Origin: JACRLI01 sp035542815 | GTDB taxonomy: Bacteria > Eisenbacteria > RBG-16-71-46 > JACRLI01 | Direction of reading: 5' to 3' | DNA length: 13,184 bases | Assembly: GCA_035542815.1 (NCBI GenBank) | Contig: DATKKS010000222.1 | Location: 1 to 13,184, forward strand | Part shown: piece after piece, positions 1-6,591 of the stretch | How positions within the stretch are numbered: the first letter of the stretch is position 1 | How the letters are laid out: each line of letters starts with the position of its first letter | Program-made: the position numbers and the translations under genes | The notes under the pieces: generated by a model | Database searches by the model: none | The model's input: the letters and a program-made list of their open reading frames with translations, nothing else | What the model was told of the DNA's origin: nothing

Positions 1-1
1 C

Positions 2-727
2 CGCGGGCCGGGCGATTCGCCGTCGGCGGTGGCGCGGCTGCGGGACATCGAGAACTTCGGGGCCCAGCGCGTGGTGCTCATCGACCACGAGGGCCAGCAG
101 CCGCTGCTGGCCTACAACCCGGGCAGCAACAACGCCCGCGCCTGGTGCGAGGCGCAGGCCCGGGTGAGCGACGAGGTGCTGGGGCACGCCCCGCGGGTGG
201 TGGAGGACGCGCGCTACCTGATGCGGCAGACGTCCGGCCTGGCGATGCTGGCCGAGTTCGGCCCGGGCGGCGGCGGACCGGCGGCGCTGGCCGGGCAGGC
301 GGCCCGGGTGCGCCGCGAGGCGCTGGCGCTGTACGAGGGGCTGGTGAGTTCGCTGGCCGGCCCCGGCCGGGGCATGGGCCGGATGCGCTTCGTGTTCGGC
401 CACGAGTGGGCGCGGGCGGTGCTGCGGGTGGACGAGACTTTGCTGCTGGACCTGGACCGCGAGGCGACCGCCACGCTGCCGGTGGTGGCGCCCGGCTCGC
501 ACCGCCTGGAGGCCGACCTGGACGGGGAGGCCAGCTGGGCGGTGGTGGACGTGGACAGCACCGGCACCCGGCGGGTCTCGGACAGCCACCTGCGCCGGTA
601 CGTCGAGCGGCCCTCGCCCAGCGCCGGGCTGCCCGACCTCATCTTCCACCAGCGCTACCCGGAGGAGATCTCCACGCGCACCCAGCCGATGCGCACCGGC
701 GTGCGCGAGACCGCCGGGCCCCGCTAG
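2..727 (+). CDS. Unrecognised protein, C-terminal part (5' end outside window)
   Basis: The frame is open from the left edge and ends at TAG 725-727, giving at least 241 residues, so the gene most likely starts upstream. A GTG at 29 is the first possible internal start but has no clear ribosome site. Codon use is strongly GC3-biased, as in the neighbours. I do not recognise the family. There is no obvious signal peptide, membrane segment or metal motif in the visible part. From residue 1 at GTG 29, about 60-115 looks helical and is rich in Ala, Gly and Arg. About 115-190 has alternating hydrophobic patterns suggesting beta structure (for example VLRVDETLLLDLD and SWAVVDVDST). The gene is convergent with the DUF151 gene, with 21 nt between the stops. 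It could be an enzyme or a structural protein; no function is proposed. Confidence 0.72.
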   Translation, partial: RGPGDSPSAVARLRDIENFGAQRVVLIDHEGQQPLLAYNPGSNNARAWCEAQARVSDEVLGHAPRVVEDARYLMRQTSGLAMLAEFGPGGGGPAALAGQAARVRREALALYEGLVSSLAGPGRGMGRMRFVFGHEWARAVLRVDETLLLDLDREATATLPVVAPGSHRLEADLDGEASWAVVDVDSTGTRRVSDSHLRRYVERPSPSAGLPDLIFHQRYPEEISTRTQPMRTGVRETAGPR

Positions 728-748
728 GGCCGCGCCCCGCGCCCTCCC

Positions 749-1273
749 CTACGGATTGAACTTCCCGAAATCCTCCGGGTCCAGGTTCTCCAGGTAGCGC
801 CGCAGCTCCTCGGCCCGCTGCTCGTCGGTCTGGGGCTGCTCGGAGCGCAGGCCGCGTGCGGCCTGCGCCGGGCCCTCCTGGTTCAGGAGCGCGTCGGAGA
901 CGTAGATGTTCGCCCGGGCCCGCAGGGCCAGGGCGATGGAATCCGACGGGCGCGCGTCGATCGAAGCGAACTCGCTGTCGCGCTGCAGCAGCACCACTGC
1001 GAAGAAGGTGTTGTCCCGCAGGTCCGAGATCACCACCCGCTCCACGCGCGCGTGCAGCCCCTCGATGATGCTCATCATCAGGTCGTGGGTCAGGGGCCGG
1101 GTGAACTTCTTCCCCGCCAGCTCCAGCGCGATGGCCTTGGCCTCGTTCTCCCCGATCCAGATGGGCAGCACCCGCTCCCCGTCGGCCTCCTTGAGGATCA
1201 CCACGGGGCTCTTGGTGCGGTCATCGATGGCCAGCCCGCTGATCTTCACTTCGACGATGCGATCGTCCGCCAC
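749..1273 (-). CDS. Bifunctional nuclease-domain protein (DUF151/BFN family)
   Basis: A 174-residue protein. The N-terminal 130 residues match the DUF151/BFN fold: an opening strand VEVKISGLAID, then LPIWIGENEAKAIALEL, THDLMMSIIEGL, and the signature DARPSDSIALALR. The C-terminal tail LRRYLENLDPEDFGKF resembles the tail of bacterial DUF151 proteins, after a linker rich in Gln and Glu. Some members of the family have been reported to have nuclease activity; most bacterial ones are uncharacterised, so the biochemical role is open. The start is GTG at 1273, preceded by GGGAAG. The nearby ATG at 1278 is out of frame. The start lies 1 nt after the stop of the upstream isomerase gene, implying translational coupling. 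It appears to be the last gene of the long minus-strand block. Confidence 0.9.
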   Translation of the reverse strand: MADDRIVEVKISGLAIDDRTKSPVVILKEADGERVLPIWIGENEAKAIALELAGKKFTRPLTHDLMMSIIEGLHARVERVVISDLRDNTFFAVVLLQRDSEFASIDARPSDSIALALRARANIYVSDALLNQEGPAQAARGLRSEQPQTDEQRAEELRRYLENLDPEDFGKFNP

Positions 1274-1274
1274 G

Positions 1275-2540
1275 TCATTTCTTCCCGGGCTTGTCCGCGG
1301 CCCCCGGCGCCGGCTGGGCCTGCAGGCTGTCCGGCAGCTCGAAGGTCGGGGTCCCCTTGCGCATGTTCTCCAGCATCCACTCGGCCGACTTGCGCAGCTC
1401 CGACTTGGGGTACTTCTCGATCAGAGTCTTGAATTCGCGCTCGGCGCGGTCGAAGTCGGACAGCTCCTCGGAACACACGAATCCTATCATGAACTGCGCC
1501 TGGTCACAGAAGGAACTTCCCGGGTACAGCGACAGCAGCTCCTGGTACAGCATGATCCGGGCCTGCGGGTCCGAGGTGGTCTGCGCCTGCCGGAACAGCT
1601 CCGCCGGCGCCGGCAGGAACAGGCTGCTGTCGGCCACCACCGCGCTGTCCACGTGGAAGTGGTACTGACGTCGCAGCGCCTCCAGGTGCGCGCGGTAGGC
1701 CAGGGTGGCCTTCTCGCGCTCCAGCCGGCCGCGGATCTGCTCGCGCACCGCGTCCAGCGGCTGCAGCCGCGACGGCTCGTGGGTGTCCACCCGGAAGATG
1801 TGCCACGAGCCGTTGATCTCCAGGGGCCGGCTCAGCCCGCCCTCGGGCAGCGTCATCAGCGTCTCGGCCACCGCGGCCTGCCGGCCCAGGTTGCGGAAGT
1901 AGCCGTCCCGGGTGACCGTGCCCAGGGCGCCGCCGTCGGCCCGGGTGGAGGAATCGGTGGAGACCTCCTTGGCCAGCTCGACGAACTCCCGGCGGCCCAG
2001 CTGCAGCTCGGTGCGCACCCGCTGGGCGTCCTTGAGGGTGGGCACCTGGATGTGGCGGACGGTGACGCTCTCCTTCACCCGGTAGTCGTCGGGGTGGTCG
2101 CGGTACCAGGCCGAGATCTCCGTGGAGTCGGCGGCGGCCAGGGGCCGCACCACCTTGTCCAGGTAGGCGCCGATCAGAATCTGCCGGCGGGCGCCCTCCA
2201 GCCGGGCCGCGACGGCCGAGTCCCGGGCCACGCCGGTGCGCTCGGCCCCCAGCAGCAGCAGCCGCGCCTCGAACAGCTGGTCCAGGACGCGCAGGCGGTC
2301 GGCGGTGGTGCGGGCCGCCTGCCGCGACTCGGGCGGCAGGTCCCGGATCCAGTCCGCCACCGTGTACGGCTGGCCGTCCAGCGTGGCCATGACGTGCGCG
2401 GTGGAGTCCCCGGGCGCCACCGCATGGGCCGGGCTCGCCGCGCGCGCGTGGACGGGCTTCTTCGCCTTCGCCGCGGCGGCGCCGGTCACGGCGGCGGCCG
2501 CCGCCGCCAACACCAGGATGAGGGCAAGCAGGCTTCGCAC
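1275..2540 (-). CDS. Exported SurA/PpiC-type peptidyl-prolyl isomerase with C-terminal TPR-like region
   Basis: Taken from GTG at 2540, 421 residues. Upstream is AGGAGA with 7 nt spacing, and the start leads straight into a signal peptide (VRSLLALILVLAAAAAAVTG, cleavage near 24). A longer frame back to 2639 would bury the signal and overlap the rplI 3' end, so it is not used. Residues about 50-150 form a helical SurA-like N-terminal part. About 157-254 is a parvulin rotamase domain (VRHIQVPT, DGGALGTVTRDGYF, LPEGGLSRPLEINGSWHIFRV). About 312-395 looks like TPR or BamD/YbgF-type helices (LYQELLSLYPGSSFCDQAQF, FKTLIEKYPKSELRKSAEWM). The tail is Pro/Ala/Lys-rich. The likely role is folding or quality control of exported proteins in the periplasm; the rotamase plus TPR layout suggests partner binding. 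It sits between rplI and the DUF151 gene. Confidence 0.87.
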   Translation of the reverse strand: MRSLLALILVLAAAAAAVTGAAAAKAKKPVHARAASPAHAVAPGDSTAHVMATLDGQPYTVADWIRDLPPESRQAARTTADRLRVLDQLFEARLLLLGAERTGVARDSAVAARLEGARRQILIGAYLDKVVRPLAAADSTEISAWYRDHPDDYRVKESVTVRHIQVPTLKDAQRVRTELQLGRREFVELAKEVSTDSSTRADGGALGTVTRDGYFRNLGRQAAVAETLMTLPEGGLSRPLEINGSWHIFRVDTHEPSRLQPLDAVREQIRGRLEREKATLAYRAHLEALRRQYHFHVDSAVVADSSLFLPAPAELFRQAQTTSDPQARIMLYQELLSLYPGSSFCDQAQFMIGFVCSEELSDFDRAEREFKTLIEKYPKSELRKSAEWMLENMRKGTPTFELPDSLQAQPAPGAADKPGKK

Positions 2541-2558
2541 TGGGTCTTCTCCTGTCCG

Positions 2559-2581
2559 GGCCCGGCGCTCAGGGCCGGGCC
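2559..2581 (-). promoter_or_regulatory. GC-rich hairpin in rplI-isomerase gap
   Basis: GGCCCGG at 2559-2565 pairs perfectly with CCGGGCC at 2575-2581, with a 9-nt loop. It lies between the rplI stop and the isomerase ribosome site. There is no T-run after it in the minus-strand direction, so it is more likely a processing, stability or partial-termination element than a strong terminator. Confidence 0.4.
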
Positions 2582-2608
2582 GTTGCTTGGACCTGGGCGG
2601 CCGTCGCC

Positions 2609-3064
2609 CTAGGGGTTCTCCGACTCCCGCACCACCCACACGCGCAGCTCGGCGGTGACCGCGCCGGGCAGCCTCACCGGCACCTTGTACACCCCGAGCG
2701 CCTTGAGCGGCTCCTCCAGGTGGATCTTGCGGCGGTCCAGCTCGAGGCCCTCGGCGGTCACCTTCTCGGCGATGTCCATGGAGGTCACCGAGCCGTACAG
2801 GGTGTCGTCGTCGCCGGCGCGCGCCGGGATGGTGATCGCCAGCGCCTCCAGCTTGCGGGCCAGCTCCTCGCTGCCCCGGCGGAGCTTGGCGTTGCGGGTC
2901 TCCTTGCGCTTCTGGAGCTCCCGGAACAGGTTGGCCGACTTGCCCGCGGCGGCGATGGCCAGCTCGCGCGGGAGCAGGTAGTTGCGCGCATAGCCCGGCG
3001 CCACCTTGACCGTGTCGCCGGTCTTGCCCAGGCCGGGCAGGTCCTCCAGCAGGATCACTTCCAC
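2609..3064 (-). CDS. rplI: 50S ribosomal protein L9
   Basis: 151 residues, normal for L9. The N-terminal domain shows the family signature (VILLEDLPGLGKTGDTVKV, then GYARNYLLPRELA). A long charged central helix runs about 42-75 (FRELQKRKETRNAKLRR). The C-terminal domain has GSVTSMDIAEKV and the closing ELRVWVV strand. L9 binds 23S rRNA near the L1 stalk and supports translation fidelity. The start is GTG at 3064 with GGAGG about 6 nt upstream. The gene follows the DUF2232 gene after a 58-nt gap with a perfect hairpin, and precedes the isomerase gene by 68 nt. DUF2232 next to rplI is a known arrangement (yybS-yybT-rplI in Bacillus); the yybT/gdpP gene is absent here. Confidence 0.97.
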   Translation of the reverse strand: MEVILLEDLPGLGKTGDTVKVAPGYARNYLLPRELAIAAAGKSANLFRELQKRKETRNAKLRRGSEELARKLEALAITIPARAGDDDTLYGSVTSMDIAEKVTAEGLELDRRKIHLEEPLKALGVYKVPVRLPGAVTAELRVWVVRESENP

Positions 3065-3097
3065 GTCGTGCCTCCGTACGTTCGGTTCTCGGCTTCA

Positions 3098-3114
3098 GCC
3101 CCGCCGCGCGGGGC
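3098..3114 (-). promoter_or_regulatory. GC-rich hairpin in DUF2232-rplI gap
   Basis: GCCCCGC at 3098-3104 and GCGGGGC at 3108-3114 form a perfect 7-bp stem with a CGC triloop, 8 nt after the DUF2232 stop. No T-run follows, and the rplI ribosome site lies about 25 nt further on. It resembles hairpins in the other long gaps of this gene block. Confidence 0.45.
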
Positions 3115-3122
3115 GCTTCGCA

Positions 3123-4052
3123 TCACGGGTTCGGCTTCTGCGGGCGGGCCTGCAGGTGGCGGAAGTCCAGCCACACGTCGCTCAGGCCCAGCACGCAGGT
3201 GAACAGACTGAACAGCGGCGACAGCAGCAGCACCGCCACCGCCACCAGCGACGTCGCCACCTGCCAGGAGACGCGCATGGCCAGGGCCATGAACGTGATC
3301 ACCGACAACCCCTGGCAGAAATACGCCGCCGCCATGAACGCGCTCAGGTTGGCGCCCGCCCGGTGCACCGCGGAGTGCCGCGTCACCAGCAGGAAGATCC
3401 CCAGGCACAGCACCCACACCGCGCCGTCCGGCAGCCGCAGCCGCGAGAAGGGCGGCAGCGCCGCCAGGGGCCGCCGCGACCCCACCAGCCAGGCCTGCGC
3501 CAGCAGGTAGCCCCAGGCCATCAGCGGCACCACCTGCACCAGGCTGAACGCGGGCAGCAGCAGCACCACCGTGTCGGCGGCGCGCGCCAGCAGCGCCTGG
3601 AACGCCTCCCGGCTCAGCCCGGTGCGCGCGTCGAAGGGCATCCACTTCAGCAGCTCGGCCACCAGGTCCGCCCGCAGCGTCCGCTCCAGGGCCAGGTGCC
3701 CCGGCCCCAGGAACCAGCCGCCCACCCACGCCGCCGCCGGGACCGAGGCCAGCAGCACCGCGGTGCCGGCGCGCAGCTGCGCGCGGGCCGCCACTCCCAG
3801 GGTCACCGCCCCCACCGTGAGGGCCAGGGCGAACCCCACCCACTCCCACGGCGCGCGCGCCAGGGCCAGGGCGGCCACCCCGGCGAAACCCAGCGCCGGC
3901 GCGCTCAGCGGCGGCAGCCGCACCGCGGCAGCCACCAGCAGGGCCACCCACAGGGCCAGCGGGGACCACAGGAGCCACGTCGGCGGGTCGGCCAGCAGCA
4001 GCAGCCCGGCGAAGGTCAGCAGGCCGAGCGCGAGATGCTCTCGCAGGCGCAA
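3123..4052 (-). CDS. DUF2232 (YybS-like) integral membrane protein
   Basis: 309 residues with about eight hydrophobic segments (roughly 8-20, 28-45, 53-66, 71-88, 97-115, 160-190, 210-225, 238-290). The C-terminal half fits DUF2232: FSRLRLPDGAVWVL, then AAYFCQGLSVITFMALA, ending GLSDVWLDFRHL. The family is a polytopic inner-membrane protein of unknown biochemical function, sometimes discussed as a transport or energy-coupling-like membrane component; nothing in the sequence decides. The start taken is TTG at 4052, preceded by a G-run, 13 nt after the rpsR stop. An alternative start further inside would lose the first membrane segment. The position between rpsR and rplI matches the common placement of yybS-like genes. 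Confidence 0.85.
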   Translation of the reverse strand: MRLREHLALGLLTFAGLLLLADPPTWLLWSPLALWVALLVAAAVRLPPLSAPALGFAGVAALALARAPWEWVGFALALTVGAVTLGVAARAQLRAGTAVLLASVPAAAWVGGWFLGPGHLALERTLRADLVAELLKWMPFDARTGLSREAFQALLARAADTVVLLLPAFSLVQVVPLMAWGYLLAQAWLVGSRRPLAALPPFSRLRLPDGAVWVLCLGIFLLVTRHSAVHRAGANLSAFMAAAYFCQGLSVITFMALAMRVSWQVATSLVAVAVLLLSPLFSLFTCVLGLSDVWLDFRHLQARPQKPNP

Positions 4053-4065
4053 GCGCCCCCCGCGG

Positions 4066-4308
4066 TCAGCGGTAGACTTCGCTGGCGAAGGGCAGGAGCG
4101 CCAGGTAGCGCGCCCGCTTCACCGCCGTGGTGATCTGGATCTGGTGCCGCGAGCAGGTGCCCGAGATGCGCCGCGGCACGATCTTGCCCCGGTCGGTGAT
4201 GAAGCGGCCCAACCGCTTCTCATCCTTGTAGTCGATCCGCTCGACGCGCTCGAAGCACAGCTTGCAGAACTTCTTCTTGACGCCTCGCCCTTCCTTCTCA
4301 CGTGCCAT
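4066..4308 (-). CDS. rpsR: 30S ribosomal protein S18, zinc-binding (C+) type
   Basis: 80 residues. The core IDYKDEKRL, ITDRGKIVPRRISGTC and TTAVKRARYLALLPF is diagnostic of S18, which forms a dimer with S6 on the 30S platform. It keeps a full candidate zinc site: C15 and C18 (FCKLCFE) with C52 and H55 (TCSRH). Many bacteria have lost these residues, so this is the C+ form. The ATG at 4308 has GGAGGAGAAGG upstream. It follows the ssb-like gene after a 71-nt gap that holds a strong 10-bp hairpin, and is 13 nt before the DUF2232 gene. It is presumably co-transcribed with rpsF. Confidence 0.97.
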   Translation of the reverse strand: MAREKEGRGVKKKFCKLCFERVERIDYKDEKRLGRFITDRGKIVPRRISGTCSRHQIQITTAVKRARYLALLPFASEVYR

Positions 4309-4354
4309 GGTGTGGCCTTCTCCTCCGCTGCTGCCTTGGGTTCCTCAGACTCTC

Positions 4355-4377
4355 CCGGGCGCGCCCCGCGCGCCCGG
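4355..4377 (-). promoter_or_regulatory. Strong 10-bp hairpin between ssb-like gene and rpsR
   Basis: CCGGGCGCGC at 4355-4364 and GCGCGCCCGG at 4368-4377 pair perfectly with a 3-nt loop, starting 2 nt after the ssb-like stop codon. It is not followed by a T-run on the minus strand (GAGAGTC follows), so it is unlikely to be a full intrinsic terminator. It may mark mRNA processing, 3'-end protection or partial attenuation before rpsR. Confidence 0.5.
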
Positions 4378-4379
4378 AC

Positions 4380-4769
4380 TCACGCTCCGCCGTCTGCCGC
4401 GCCCGGCGCGGGCAGGTCCGGCTCCTCCGCCCCGCCGTCGGCCAGGATTTCCAGGTGCTCCACCCTGACCTCGATGGTGCTGCGGGTCACTCCGTCCGGA
4501 CCGGTCCAGTGGTGGGTCTGCAGCTGCCCCTCCAGGTAGATCTCGCCGCCCCGCCGCAGCCGCTCCTGCGCCTGCAGGGCGTCGGGGCCGGTGGTCACCG
4601 CGCTGATGTAGTTCGTCACCCGCTCCGGCTGGCCGTCCGCCCCCTTGACCGTGCGGTCGAAGGCCAGCGCCAGCCGCGCCAGCGGCACCCCCGCCGGCAG
4701 GTAGCGCAGCTCCGGCTCGCGGGTCACGCGCGCGGTGAGCTGCACCCGGTTGACCGGGGGCCCGGGCAC
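4380..4769 (-). CDS. ssb: Single-stranded DNA-binding (SSB/PriB-like OB-fold) protein
   Basis: 129 residues with one OB fold at about 5-112: VNRVQLTARVTREPELRYL opens it, followed by the L45-like strand ARLALAFDR, RRGGEIYLEGQLQTHHW and EVRVEHLEILA. SSB coats single-stranded DNA during replication and repair. The position between rpsF and rpsR is the classic ssb locus, and also the priB locus in beta- and gammaproteobacteria. Oddities: the tail after the fold is only about 17 residues and ends APGAADGGA, without the acidic DDDIPF-like tip that recruits partners. The usual GKLAE-like segment is replaced by TTGPDALQAQERL. It may be a divergent main SSB, an accessory SSB or a PriB-like protein. 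The start is GTG at 4769 with GAGGAG 7 nt upstream inside the rpsF end; the gap is 4 nt. Confidence 0.86.
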   Translation of the reverse strand: MPGPPVNRVQLTARVTREPELRYLPAGVPLARLALAFDRTVKGADGQPERVTNYISAVTTGPDALQAQERLRRGGEIYLEGQLQTHHWTGPDGVTRSTIEVRVEHLEILADGGAEEPDLPAPGAADGGA

Positions 4770-4773
4770 CGGA

Positions 4774-5193
4774 TCACTCCTCGCGCGCCCGGCTCGCCTC
4801 TTCCGCGCCGCGCCCGGCGGCGGGCCCGGAACGGATCGGCAGGTCGTCGCGGTCCCGGCGGCCGCGCATCCCTTCCATGGGCTCCTCGACCGGCGGCGGG
4901 GTGTACTCCTCGCGGTGCACCACCAGGTGCCGCAGCACCGACTCGTTCAGCCGGAAGCGGCGGTTCAGCTCCGACAGCACCGTGGCGTCGCCGTCGAAGT
5001 GGAGCAGGGTGTAGATGCCCTCCTTCTTGCGCCCGATCTCGTAGGCCAGGCGCCGGCGGCCCCACTTCTGCACCTCCTTGACCTCCCCGCCGTTGGACGT
5101 GATCCATTGCTTGACCGTCTCGATGTCCTCGTCCCACTTCGCGTCGTCGAGCGTGGGGTCGAGGATGTAGACGGCCTCGTAGGCTCGAACCAT
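4774..5193 (-). CDS. rpsF: 30S ribosomal protein S6
   Basis: 139 residues. The S6 fold spans about 1-97: RAYEAVYILDPTL, then KWGRRRLAYEIGRKKEGIY, FDGDATVLSELNRRFRLNE and VLRHLVV. S6 pairs with S18 on the 30S platform. The tail from about 98 is Pro/Glu/Arg-rich (PPPVEEP, then GRRDRDD and alternating Ala, Glu and Arg). It is probably disordered and somewhat longer than in short S6 proteins. The ATG at 5193 has AGGAGG 4 nt upstream. pth ends 16 nt before it, which leaves no space for the S6:S18-binding leader found before rpsF in some bacteria unless it lies inside pth. Confidence 0.97.
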   Translation of the reverse strand: MVRAYEAVYILDPTLDDAKWDEDIETVKQWITSNGGEVKEVQKWGRRRLAYEIGRKKEGIYTLLHFDGDATVLSELNRRFRLNESVLRHLVVHREEYTPPPVEEPMEGMRGRRDRDDLPIRSGPAAGRGAEEASRAREE

Positions 5194-5209
5194 GGTGCCT
5201 CCTGGGTTG

Positions 5210-5764
5210 TCAGTTGTTGAACCGGTTCATGGCGGCGGTGAGCCCCTCGCGGACCCACGCCAGGCAGGCCTCTCCGGCCCGCTCGATCATCTCCGCCACC
5301 ACCGGCTCCTCGTCTTCTTCGAATCCGTCCAGCACGAAGTCCCGGAACTCGCCCGAGTCGTCGGGCCGCCCCACGCCCAGCCGCAGCCGGGCGAAGGCGT
5401 CGGTGCCCAGCTCCTCCTGCACCGACTCCAGCCCCTTGTGGCCGCCGCTCCCGCCGCCCCCGCGGAGCCGCGCGCGGCCCAGCGGCAAGTGCAGGTCGTC
5501 GGCCACCACCAGGAGGTCCGCCGGCTCCAGCGTCTCCGCCCGCCGCACCTCCGCCACGGCCTGGCCGCTGCGGTTCATGTAGGTCTGCGGCAGCAGCAGG
5601 GTCAGGTCCTCGGCGCGGGCCCAGTAGCGTCGCACCACCAGGTTCCCGCCCGAGGGGGTCGCCCCCAGCTCCCGGCGCAGCCGCTCCACCACCTGCCAGC
5701 CCAGGTTGTGGCGCGTCGCTTGGTATTGCCTGCCGGGGTTGCCCAGCCCCAGGATCCACTTCAC
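5210..5764 (-). CDS. pth: Peptidyl-tRNA hydrolase
   Basis: 184 residues, standard for bacterial Pth, which releases peptides from stalled peptidyl-tRNA. The N-terminal signature GLGNPG holds N9. The catalytic histidine is H19 (ATRHNLGW). TYMNRSG holds the substrate-contact N64, and the aspartate partner is D90 (VVADDLHLPLG). The glycine-rich segment reads GGGGSGGHKGLES, with K110 where E. coli Pth has N114. Closing motifs are RLRLGVGRP and DFVLDGFE. The start is GTG at 5764, 17 nt after the rplY stop, with a GGAG site about 12 nt upstream. The order prs-rplY(ctc)-pth is widely conserved. Confidence 0.96.
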   Translation of the reverse strand: MKWILGLGNPGRQYQATRHNLGWQVVERLRRELGATPSGGNLVVRRYWARAEDLTLLLPQTYMNRSGQAVAEVRRAETLEPADLLVVADDLHLPLGRARLRGGGGSGGHKGLESVQEELGTDAFARLRLGVGRPDDSGEFRDFVLDGFEEDEEPVVAEMIERAGEACLAWVREGLTAAMNRFNN

Positions 5765-5781
5765 CGGCCGACGCGCTCCGG

Positions 5782-6525
5782 CTACTTCCGGTCCTTGTCC
5801 TTGGCCCGCTCGGCCTTCTCGCCCCGCTCGGGCTTCTCCGGCTTCTCGGCCTTCTCGCCCTTCTCGCCCTTCTCCTCGCCGGCCTCGCCCTCGGCCTTCT
5901 CCTTGCCCACCAGCTCGGGCTCCACCGCGGCCTCGCCCTCCGCGGGCTTGGCCTCCTCGTGCACCGTGGGCGGCACCACCGTGGCCACCACCACGTCGCC
6001 CTCGGTCAGCACCTCGGCCTTGTCCACCTGCAGGTCGCGCACGTGCAGCGAGTCCCCGATGTTGAGCGGGCTCACGTCGAGCGAGATGCGCTCGGGGATG
6101 TCCCCGGGCAGGCAGCGCAGCTCCACCTCGCGCGCCAGGTGCTCCAGGATGCCGCCGAAGTTCTTCACCCCGTTGGGCACGCCGTGGAAGACCACCGGCA
6201 CCTTGACCGTGATCCTCTGGGTCATGCTGATGTGCTGGAAGTCGATGTGCAGGATGTGGCCGCTGACCGGGTCGCGCTGCACCTCGCGGACCAGGCTCAT
6301 GTGCTCGCCCCCGGGGCCGCCGGTGACCTGCAGCGCGACCACCACGTTGCCTCCGCTGCGGTGCAGCAGCGCGCGCTCCAGCTCGCGCTGCGGGACCACC
6401 AGCGGCAGCGCCGGCTCGCCGGCCCCGTAGAGCACGCCCGGGACCTGCCCCCCCCGGCGCACCTGCCGGGCCGGACCCTTGCCGCGCCCCTGGCGCGTCG
6501 CGGCGGTGAGTTGAACGGTTGCCAT
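5782..6525 (-). CDS. rplY: 50S ribosomal protein L25 / general stress protein Ctc (two-domain TL5 form)
   Basis: 247 residues. The N-terminal 5S-rRNA-binding domain is at about 1-97 (RRGGQVPGVLYG, then SLVREVQRDPVSGHILHIDF). The C-terminal TL5/Ctc beta domain is at about 102-187 (ITVKVPVVFHGVPNGVKN, ISLDVSPLNIGDSLHVRDL, VVVATVVPP). A tail from about 188 to 247 is almost all Glu, Lys, Gly, Ala and Pro, with EKx triplets near 218-238, and is probably disordered. The ATG at 6525 has GGAGG 10 nt upstream. It follows prs after 66 nt and precedes pth by 17 nt. Confidence 0.95.
   Translation of the reverse strand: MATVQLTAATRQGRGKGPARQVRRGGQVPGVLYGAGEPALPLVVPQRELERALLHRSGGNVVVALQVTGGPGGEHMSLVREVQRDPVSGHILHIDFQHISMTQRITVKVPVVFHGVPNGVKNFGGILEHLAREVELRCLPGDIPERISLDVSPLNIGDSLHVRDLQVDKAEVLTEGDVVVATVVPPTVHEEAKPAEGEAAVEPELVGKEKAEGEAGEEKGEKGEKAEKPEKPERGEKAERAKDKDRK
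5806..5874 (-). repeat. Low-complexity GAGAAG-type repeat coding the L25 tail
   Basis: Imperfect 9-nt units (GAGAAGGGC, GAGAAGGCC and variants) encode EKG/EKA/EKP triplets at about residues 218-240 of L25. This is an internal coding repeat likely to vary in copy number by slippage in multiples of 3 or 9 nt, which would keep the frame. Confidence 0.7.
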
Positions 6526-6559
6526 GCTTCGAGATCCTCCGTACGGGTGAATTTCTGGC

Positions 6560-6580
6560 CCCCGGGCGCCCGCCCCGGGG
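6560..6580 (-). promoter_or_regulatory. GC-rich hairpin in prs-rplY gap
   Basis: CCCCGGG at 6560-6566 pairs with CCCGGGG at 6574-6580 around a 7-nt loop, 11 nt after the prs stop. Only AGAAATT follows in the transcript direction, not a U-run. It falls in the same class as hairpins in the other long gaps of this block. Confidence 0.4.
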
Positions 6581-6591
6581 CTCGCGTCAAG

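Noticed and set aside
2541..2639. N-terminal extension of the prolyl isomerase
   Set aside because: It would overlap rplI and place 33 Arg/Pro-rich residues ahead of a clean signal peptide; GTG 2540 has a good ribosome site.
5194..5209. S6:S18-binding leader before rpsF
   Set aside because: Only 16 nt separate pth and rpsF, enough for a ribosome site but not for the known structured motif. The 4355-4377 hairpin does not resemble that motif either.
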